The notes below the pieces were generated by a model. It ran no database searches, had not been told where the DNA came from, and worked only from the letters and a program-made list of their open reading frames with translations. 64,000 nt of DNA from Gymnopus androsaceus JB14 (Eukaryota; Basidiomycota; Agaricomycetes; Agaricales; Omphalotaceae): the NCBI GenBank assembly GCA_009733575.1, contig ML769421.1, positions 1 to 64,000 of the forward strand, read 5' to 3'. Of the stretch, positions 56,137 through 64,000 are shown piece by piece (position 1 is the first letter of the stretch; each line of letters opens with the position of its first letter). The translations under genes were made by a program, and so were the position numbers.

Positions 56137-56930
56137 GTGTTGGTGTGGCCTTGGCCTCCTTTTCCGGGCTTTCCCCATTTCCTTGACCTGGCTGATCGCC
56201 GTGACCGCCGTTACCCTGTCCGGGGTTGACCACCGTGACGACTTTTACATTGACCAGGCTGACACCGTTTCCCTGGCCGGGCTGACCGCCGTGACCACCA
56301 TTACCCTGTCCAGGCTGACCACCGTGACCTCCTTGACCATTTCCTTGACCAGGCTTTCCACCGTTACCTTGGCCGGCTGACCGCCGTGACACACCAATGC
56401 CTGTCCAGGCTGACCACCACCGTTGCTTCCTGGCCATTTCCTTGTCCGGGCTGACCGCCGTGACCACCGTTGTCTTGTCCAGGCTGGCTACCGTGCCTTG
56501 ACAGATTGACCTCCGGATTGACAGGTTGGCATCTACAATTTTATTTCTGTTGCTCCGAACTACTATATCATATTTCACACTTACCAGCTCCATCTTCTTC
56601 ACGACGGTAGTGACCATCTTCATGGCCTCCTGATATCCAGTATTAGTTTTGCGTTTACACTGAAGATAATATATTCTAATGGACATACCTTGATGAGGTT
56701 CCGGGAAATGAGGAATAAGGGATAGGTAGGAGACGAGAAATGATAGAATGGGAATCTTTGTCCTTGTCTCTTGCAACAACGATGTCCTACGTTAGTATGT
56801 TGGTGAGTATATCTACAATGAATTTGGTAACGAAGACGAAGACTAGCATTGATGTTTCTGTTGATGTTCAGACTATGAACAGTGGTCGAAGCGAAACAAG
56901 TGCAATGGTTTGGGCAGTAGAGAATCGCAT
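56137..56930 (-). pseudogene. Secreted repeat protein, copy II, frame-broken
   Basis: Same gene as 51122-51924. Signal peptide start (ATG at 56930) and GGHGGQPGQGN units are visible, but the repeat frame is broken repeatedly by one-base gaps (near 56174, 56221, 56268, 56374 and 56395), and the stop of copy I is altered (THTNTD). It is either a dead duplicate or the less accurate of two collapsed or mis-corrected copies. Confidence 0.7.
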
Positions 56931-58056
56931 ATTGAGAATCAGATAGAGGGAAGCTGCTGAGTACTGAGTGGATTTGGAGTTGGAGAACAACTCGAGGAGT
57001 TCTGAGTGAAATTTACTTCTTTTATACCAGTTTTTGCGTCTCGTAAGTCGACCATATTCGACTTGAAGTGAAAAGGGTGAATAGGAATGAGAAGGGACTA
57101 CTTACTCGTGATGCGTAAGGCACCCCATGGACTATTCGATCCATATGAACTTTCTCAGTTGAGAAGGCAGTAAAATTTGAACGTTTGAATGTCGAGCGAG
57201 TAACCAAAAATGAAAAGAATGTTCCGAGCGCACGACGCAAATGAGTACTCCATTCAAGTTCTGTTTTGAGGAAATTTCTTCGTGCCTTGTCTGTACCTGC
57301 GTTACGAAGCATATACAGGTCTTGGAAATATAAATGTTTGAGTCAAAAGAGAGACGTCGAAATAAGTAACAAAAAAAAAGTCCCGAGTGTTATTGATTAC
57401 TTCATTCTTGTTTTCAGGAAATTATGAGTCTGTACCTGCACCGTAACATTGACGGTGCTTGGTCTACTTAGTGGCAGTCATTCTGCTTCATTAGCCTATT
57501 CACTGGAAAAAGCTGTTCCAAGTTCGCCGAAGTATCCCATTTTGGCGATCATATTGCTGTATTTGGACTGATGTTTCTCTGTTTCCGGCGAGTCCCCGCC
57601 GACTATATAGTACGACATGCATCCACTTGGCATGTCGTAGCTAGGCTATAGGAAGCTACGGGTTGAGCAGCGCTCAAAGCCGTTGCATATGTCGCACAAG
57701 TACATACCACTTTGTCTTTATTCGGACGCGACGTGATTGCAATCCCTTGACAACAGCCCAGAACGCTGAGCGTCGGCATTAAAGAGCTACACGAGCGCCG
57801 ACGTTGGATCCTAGCCTTGGTATTTTATGCTGCGCCAAGTGGCAAGTGACTCGATAGAATGCGTTCTCCCATTGAACATTCTAGTTTCATGGTATTTCTG
57901 ATTTCATTAGCACCAAGTTGCGACAAATGTATCTACTTCCTTGAAATATTATAGTTCATCCGAAGAGTTCAGTCAATGGTTCATTCACCCAAGGAGAGAT
58001 GCGCTTAAACTGCTAGTTTTAGATTGGGTTATCTGAATCGGACGACCTCTAAATAT

Positions 58057-59665
58057 ATGTCTCTCTGCTCAAACTGCAGTAAACCTCTCTTCACGACTCG
58101 AATACCTGACGATTCTTCCCTGATACTCGAAAAACTACGATGGGAATCCGGTCCTGCGTCAATTCCGAACCTTGAGGAGGTGCTCCCGATTCTGCAAAGC
58201 ATCACAGCAGGAGCTCGGAGGATTGTGAAATACAGATCAAAGCCCTCGAATCTCGTCGACAGAGCCTTCGAGTGTACATGGACCAGGCGCAGTCTCTGCT
58301 GTCGCCTTGCCGAAAGGTCCCCGACGAGATTTTGCAGCGAATCTTTGATGATTGCTGCGGCATGAATCACTTTGGACCTGCGACAATTCATAGTGCTATA
58401 ACGGATCTGCCGGCATTAGCTCTTAGTGGTGTTTGTCTACGGTGGCGGAGGAACGGTCTATCTACTCCGAGTATATGGTCCAGGATATCGCTAGCATGCC
58501 AGTGGATGGCGAATGGGGAAGAGGACAAAGGATTCCTCTCCACTCTAAATATCTTTCTCAATCGAGCACAACAGTATCCCTTGACAATCACTGTCGACTC
58601 GGATGAGGATCCTGGTTTGACTCTTCTATGTAACCATACTCACCGCTGGTGTAGCTTTAGCTATCGACTTGAAAGCCACAGCTTTCACAAGTTGATTTTG
58701 GACCCTGCTCGATCTCTTGGATCACGAGATTTCCCTCTCCTGGAAGAGCTAAACATGGTGGATATGAACGAGCAGGATCTCAACCTCCTCGCTCATACAG
58801 CACCAAAGCTGAAGAAACTGAGCGCCACTATCTCCGGTGCTGAGCTATTTCAAGCTGAAATTCCCCTATTCACGCAGCTCTCGCATTTGGAAGTGTACGA
58901 ACTCTTTGCGCATGAACTCCAAACTCTAATGGATAGCAATCACCATCTAGTGTCATTGACAATCCAGGAAACATTGACAGTTGATGGCTCATTGAACGAT
59001 GACCTTTGCCATACACCTTGCCGCACCATCGAAACGCTAACACTTTTACATGAACCTGAGGCATGGAAGGATTGTTCAGTCTTGCTATATCTTACACTCC
59101 CTTCTTTGAAAGTCATTCATCTTGAATGGAATGACCTTCACGAAGCAGGAGGTCGGCCCCGACATACGCCAGAGTGATTGGCAAAACTTCGAGCCATTCA
59201 TGGACTTTCTGTCGCGATCTTCATGTCCATTAACAACTTTGTCCATCGAGAGTTTGGCACTCGCTGACTCAAAAATTATCGATCTTCTCACCAATATTCC
59301 GACCGTTGGTCAACCTCAGCATTAATGACAGCTACGTCCTCCAGAAACTACAGCCCTATAACAGGCCGATTTATCAAGAGCCTTCGCGCTACCTCCCATC
59401 CTCTCATCGTTCCGAGATTACATTCTCTAAAGCTGGATGTTGGTGGGAGCACTTTCGAGGATAGGTCAGTTGTTGATATGGTTCGGTCTCGATGGATTCC
59501 TGGTAAGCGCACTAGTGAGGAGTTGGAACCTCAGGTGGAGTGCCTGCGGGAGTTTACTATAAAGTTTCGAAATCGGAAGAGATACAGGGTGTGTATCAGC
59601 CCTTGGAAGATATGGACAGGGATGGAATGAGAGTTGTTGTGTTGTGGCAGAATGAGGAGGAATAA
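58057..59665 (+). pseudogene. F-box protein, family B copy 2, multiple frame breaks
   Basis: Full-length relative of 48932-50570: MSLCSNCSKPLFTTRI, VPDEILQRIFDDCCGMNHFG, WRRNGLSTPSIWSRISLAC, FPLLEELNMVDMNEQDLNLL, LSIESLALADSKIIDLL. Reading it needs removal of single extra bases near 58199, 58215, 59147, 59304 and 59347. All are insertions relative to copy 1. The rest is diverged at the protein level in a way that keeps amino-acid similarity, suggesting it was under selection. Called pseudogene provisionally; errors could equally explain it. Confidence 0.65.
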
Positions 59666-59937
59666 TTTTCTGATTAATGTATTATGTTCCTGTCTAGGCA
59701 GTTGACTGCAATAGTACGTTTGTGTAGCTGTCTGTTTATAGGAGGCTAGTGATAATACTGAGAACAGCACTTGATTCCGAGATAGTTGGAGTTCGGGAAG
59801 GAGGCTCGGACTCCGGAGAAGTATAGACGGAAGCATCGGAAGCAATTCCAATCAATGATCCGGAATGACGTCGTATGACGCGCGTGGCTTGCCTCTGTAC
59901 TTAAGCATCCAATTCAAACATCCCTTCTCCACAAACT

Positions 59938-61971
59938 ATGAACGACAACTCTCGACCCCCCTCTCGCGCTCACTCCAGAGCCCCTTCACGAGCTACATTC
60001 CATCTCCAAAGCGCATGGCGCCGGTTCGACGCTCTCCCGTTCTCAATCTCTAATCCGCAAACAAACTTCTCCCATCGATCTCCGTCCTTCGGATATCCTC
60101 ATCGAACGATTCATAGCCTGGAAAGCTATCGTCAAACAGCTCGTCCTATACTTTCAAGGACTAGCTGATATTCAGAACCACACTGCGAAAGAGTTGATTA
60201 AACTCGGCGGCGTTATTCAGTTGCCTTTTCGAGCTGGGAACCAGTTCCTTGGCGAAGGTGGTCTGCAGGATGTATTTTATCTGATGAGGGAAGAGGGTGT
60301 CCGCGCTGTCGCAGAAGAACATGCTGGGTTTGGTAGGACCATTGAAGGAAGTATTGTGAGACATTTGGAGAAGCTCAGGGGAGAGATCAAGATGCATGTA
60401 AAGGTGATTCCAGTTTTACTATTCACTTTTGAACACGCTAATTCGTACAACAGAATATTCAAAACGACACTGGAAAACTCGCCACGACTGTCTCTCCGTG
60501 AACGCGAACTATCCACTTCTCTAATAAGCACACTCGCCACATCCATCAGCACCTACAAAAATACCCCTCTCGCTCTCGCTTCGCATCCAAAATCAGATCC
60601 CCTGATCGCCAATATGGACGTACAGAGGCAACTTCGTAAACAAGTCAACGCTGAAAATCTCTTGCAAAAGAGTATCATTATCACTCAAGCCAATAGCGCC
60701 ACGTTTGAACAGGGAATTGTCTCTGCGATACAAAGCGCGTGGGCCACGTATGAAGAATGGAGAGTGCGCATGCAGGAGGCCGTTTCTCGTCATCAAGGCG
60801 CACTTGGGCAGGCATTTGCTGCGTTGGACCCTACGCTAGAGTGGGTATCCTTCAGCGCGCGAACAGATCACCTTCTCGATCCCGAAACGCCTCTGCGGAA
60901 CCCACAGAACATAAAGTACCCTAGCAAGGACGACCCCAGTGTGTTGTCTGTCCACGAGGGTGTCTTGATTCGCAAGAAACGGTATACGAGAAGATGGGTT
61001 GAAGCAGAGTATGTCTTGACTCCCGCTGGATTTCTGCACGAGTTGAGAAGGAAGGGTGATGCAGGCGAAGATGGTGAAACAACACCGGTCTTCTCACTCT
61101 TCCTTCCTCTCTGTACACTCGGACCTCCGAGCTCGTCTCGCGGAGGTGTACACAAGTTCCACATCGAAACAACCAAAGACGGATCTGGTTCCCTAGGTAA
61201 AACCGGTTCTCGGTCTACTACTACCTCGTCTATCCGTCGTTCCCTCTCCCTTGGTAAATCTAAGTCATCTGGAGGCGGAGGCTCCGAACATGCTTGGACA
61301 TTCAAATGTCGCTCGAGGGAAGAGATGATGGAGTGGTGGAATGATATTCGAATGTTGTGCGCGAGGTACCTTGTGGCAAGCGAGCAGATCGAGAGAAGCG
61401 GGCCTGTGGAGGCGGCGGTTCGGGCTGCGGGGTATGACGAGGAGGAGGAGGAAGGGAGCGAGGAAGGTGAGACGGAGTATGAGAGCGGAGAGGAAGGTAA
61501 GAAAGATTAGCCTGTCTCTTCTCCTTGGTATTTATTAACTTTTTTTTTGAGGTTCGTCTGTTTCGGAATCTTCAAATGACGGAGACAATGGTACTATTCC
61601 AGGTGCATATGGGTATGAAGAGGGTCCTCCTGGGTACTCTCATATGAACGGACACGGAGAGAAGCTCGGTGAGGTAGGCGAGAATGGGTTCCCCGTGAGT
61701 GGTTTGGTTCTCTTGTTATCTGTCGTTCTACCCTCTAACCCACCTCACGTAGATCGACAAAAAGTCAACCCACTCCAAACGTCTTTCCTCCGACAACCAC
61801 AATCATGATGACAACGACAACGAGGTATCAGTCTCCCGTCGACCTTCTGGTTCTTCGTCGAGGAGATCCAAGAGGCAGATGGATAAATCCAAGGCGGAGG
61901 ACCCTGTTGATGCTGAAGACAATGCGGCTGTGGGGGAGGGGAATGGGAGTAGGTTTATGGAGAGGATTTGA
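59938..61971 (+). CDS. Slm1-type BAR-PH protein (TORC2/eisosome adaptor)
   Basis: Homologue of yeast Slm1/Slm2, which bind PI(4,5)P2 at plasma-membrane eisosomes and link stress to TORC2-Ypk1. Seen: DLRPSDILIERFIAWKAIVK, IQNHTAKELIKLGG, GNQFLGEGGLQDVFYLMREE, NAENLLQKSIIITQANSATF, IQSAWATYEEWRVRMQEA (F-BAR-like helices), WVSFSARTDHLLDPETPLR, then the PH domain from HEGVLIRKKRYTRRWVEAEY through PVFSLFLPLCTLGPPSS to EEMMEWWNDIRMLCARYLVA. The N-terminus is Ser/Arg-rich and the C-tail acidic, ending SRFMERI. Introns at about 60402-60451, 61498-61553 and 61694-61752. Two one-base insertions break the frame (about 60012; CC at 60496-60497). An essential-type conserved gene with two such breaks points to sequence error. 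Confidence 0.9.
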
Positions 61972-62148
61972 GTGGTTGGTGTCCAGGGTGTTTTCATTTT
62001 TATTATTTCTTTCTCAGTGTCTCCGGAACGTGATGGTTTTCCGTTCATGTTCATTTACTAGTATTATGCATTGCGGATTTTACAGCATTATTTGAGCAAC
62101 GGCAACTGAACTGAGAGTCAACAATAGACAAACTTCCAACAATGGTAT

Positions 62149-62233
62149 GGTTCGATGGCGTAGTTGGTTATCGCATCTGTCTAACATTGTATGTTTGCAC
62201 AGAAGGTCCTCAGTTCGAGCCTGGGTCGAATCA
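62149..62233 (+). tRNA. tRNA-Val(AAC) with short intron
   Basis: The acceptor stem GGTTCGA pairs with TCGAATC before A. The D arm is GGCGTAGTTGGTTATCGC. Anticodon stem TCTGT/ACAGA; loop CTAACA with anticodon AAC; about 11 extra bases (from TTGTATG) after it form the intron. T arm CTCAG-TTCGAGC-CTGGG. Confidence 0.9.
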
Positions 62234-62275
62234 CTAATCTAATTGGAGTGAAAGCAGTTTAAGAAGTTTGCCATC

Positions 62276-62280
62276 TTTTT
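62276..62280 (+). terminator. RNA polymerase III T-run terminator
   Basis: Five T residues 43 bases after the tRNA-Val(AAC), the first T-run of that length downstream. Confidence 0.45.
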
Positions 62281-62641
62281 GGAGCCGGAGCCCACTCCTT
62301 TTACTCTTCGCAGATTTCGCTGTCTCTTTCGAAGTGTGAGTTCATGAAGTTGCTTTGAATGCTTTCCGGCCTCCACAGCACTCGGGGAGGCTTGGATATA
62401 ACGGCTTTGACCGGGTCAAAGCGCAAATTCTCAAGCCGCGGCCGGCAGCTCGGATGCTCACGTGTGGGCTCTTTACAGCAATTTGCTTCCGTTAGAGTTA
62501 ACGACAATCTTCTCGTATTCCTTCCTTCTTTCCTCTTTCTTGTATCATCTGGACACCCTTTTCAACGCGATACCTCAATTAAACTTATTTTGGATGCCGA
62601 AACCATAATACAAAAACAAAAACAATAAACAATCGGGCATC

Positions 62642-64000
62642 ATGGGGAAAAACAGTATGAATACAAAGGGCACACCGCGCGCGCGGCTTTGCAATAACGC
62701 CAGCGTATGCTTATAATCCTATCATTGATTTAATTCTTGTTTGTACTAATAATATTATGTTCTAAGGGTGCGAGCGATCCTGAGAATCTGCTTGGCGGCT
62801 CGGACTCGGACAGCGAGTGGTTGAGCCAAGTCACCGAGAAATTGGGTATGTGTTGTTGATCAATTGACAACTGGCTGGTTTGCACGCTGAACCGCTTGAG
62901 TAGTTATTTCACCGTTTACTACGCCGAGGAAGGCTGAGAAGACTGAGTCTACGCCGCAAATTGAAAGTAGTGATCGATTAGTATTGAACGCTGTTAGAGT
63001 TCATGCTCATGGCGCATGTGGAGAAACCGCCCGAATGGTGAGGACAAGCAAAAACATTCCTGATAGTTATCTAGCGAGAGCAAGAGCTTCTGCCGGCTCA
63101 ACTTCTCGCAATATCAATAACAGCGGGTTTATCCCCACTTTACCCAGGCGTCAGAGTAAGCGTATTTCGTTATCACTGAGGAATGTCCTCTGATAATCCT
63201 TCTAGTACCGTCGAACTCTCCGACTCGCACCCGCTCATCAACCGCTCGTCAAACGGTACGTGCAGTACATGTCAAAGCTGACATCTATCTTAGTAAACTC
63301 TCATTTAAGAATAAAGTCATATGGATCTCTTCAGATGATGACGGTGAGTCTTGGTACTAGTTATATCTTGACCAAGGGCTGAATGGCAGGTACAGGAAGC
63401 GACACAGATACTGAATCTTCCTCTTCCATGTTCGATCCTGCCCCGGGAATGTCTCGCCAAACCACGATGTCTTCAATAGAGTTATCACCATCTCCTCGCA
63501 AAGAGGCATTGGAAGATTTTTTCCCCTTTTCACCTCCTTCATCCTCGTCTACCGACCCGCCTACCTCCTCCTTCTCCATGCTATCTATGAGCAGTTCTCC
63601 CTCGGATCCTTCAGACCCCTCTCCCACGCATACCTTACCTGGCATTAGCTCGTCAACGCTGAGTACGCTATTCGGTGGTGAAATCCACCTCCGACACAAG
63701 ATTATTGCACATGACAAAGAGACGCAGAAGCTCTTTGACAATCCTGAAGGGCCGGTTCCTTGGGGAACGCAATATGAACTGGCGAGAGGAGTTGTAGCGA
63801 AAGAGTGGAGCTGGGAGAAGGTTCGGGAGAAGGTCAAGGAAAGACAATTTGCTGGAAAGTCAGATGGAGAGGTCTTGCATCTAGTCCGCTCTATCATGAA
63901 GGGTGAGGTACCTCCCAAATGGTGCAATAATGAAATCGGGTGAGTCTGGCGCTGGTGATCGAAGATTCCTATACTGACGTCTTATTGCAGAACGGAATTC
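62642..64000 (+). CDS. 5' part of a large gene cut by the window end
   Basis: From ATG 62642 (MGKNSMNTKGTPRARLCNNA) the exons continue DPENLLGGSDSDSEWLSQVT, ISPFTTPRKAEKTESTP, ... VIWISSDDDG and TGSDTDTESSSSMFDPAPGM, with clean introns at about 62703-62766, 62846-62905, 63153-63204, 63258-63320, 63344-63390 and 63940-63990. The first about 300 residues are Ser/Pro/Asp-rich and probably disordered. Then comes a folded stretch: HKIIAHDKETQKLFDNPEG, PVPWGTQYELARGVVAKEWS, WEKVREKVKERQF. The 'PWGxQYELARGV..W.W..V' pattern reminds me of the N-terminal region of mushroom QDE-1-like RNA-dependent RNA polymerases, but the catalytic part lies outside the window, so this is a weak guess. Confidence 0.55.

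Larger units (their letters stand above)
55075..58020. repeat. Segmental duplication, copy II
   Basis: Counterpart of 50085-53028, including the repeat-protein gene, the hairpin and the whole flank, ending at CTAGTTTTAGA, after which F-box B copy 2 begins. Relative to copy I it has many one-base losses. Confidence 0.88.

Noticed and set aside
56150..56520. CRISPR-like spaced repeats
   Set aside because: The repeats are contiguous coding units of 33 bases without unique spacers, in a eukaryotic genome.
60868..61305. Minus-strand open frame over the Slm1 PH domain
   Set aside because: Shadow of a strongly conserved plus-strand domain.

Overview
The window is nuclear DNA of a filamentous basidiomycete, most likely an Agaricomycete. 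The evidence is genes split by many 45-80 bp GT-AG introns, tRNA genes with introns, a cerato-platanin, arrays of BTB and F-box paralogues of the kind expanded in mushroom-forming fungi, a DUF6697-like protein, and a pogo-type transposase relic. There are no bacterial operons, CRISPR arrays or rRNA genes. Genus cannot be told from the sequence alone.

Layout. 0.4-2.8 kb is a decayed pogo-like transposon. 2.8-6.2 kb is gene-poor, with short repeats and an F-box gene relic. 6.7-7.7 kb is a secreted protein with kinase-like motifs. 8.5-12.1 kb is a head-to-tail array of four GNAT acetyltransferases. 13.1-17.3 kb holds a Pep12/syntaxin-7-like SNARE, divergent from a DUF6697-like gene. 17.7-28.7 kb holds two intact F-box paralogues on the minus strand; the 5' flank of the first is duplicated on both sides of a 6.6 kb AT-rich block that carries an intact seven-pass membrane protein gene and a 637 bp foldback element. 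29.7-35.6 kb has two BTB genes, the second followed by a long acidic, repeat-rich coding stretch. 36.2-41.6 kb has a small protein of a mainly bacterial family, a cerato-platanin, a tRNA-Val(UAC), a methyltransferase and an MFS transporter. 42.7-43.7 kb is a third BTB gene. 44.3-47.6 kb is a tandem pair of microbial-type PARG genes. 47.8-48.6 kb is a probable two-pass membrane protein gene. 48.9-59.7 kb is a segmental duplication of F-box genes with secreted Gly/Gln/Pro/Asn-repeat proteins, interrupted by a 2 kb insertion. 59.9-62.0 kb is an Slm1-type BAR-PH protein gene, followed by tRNA-Val(AAC) and the start of a gene cut by the window edge.

How the genes work together. There is no single pathway. 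The content is mixed: general cell biology (SNARE, Slm1, tRNAs), secreted proteins (cerato-platanin, repeat protein, kinase-like protein), lineage-expanded families (GNAT, BTB, F-box, PARG), and mobile or duplicated DNA.

Caution on reading frames. Many otherwise well-conserved genes are broken by exactly one base, often in a short homopolymer (SNARE, methyltransferase, third BTB, both PARGs, F-box, Slm1). This looks more like residual consensus error than mass pseudogenisation, so 'broken' calls here are provisional. Gene models below were rebuilt by eye from intron borders and phase; where the phases close exactly this is stated.
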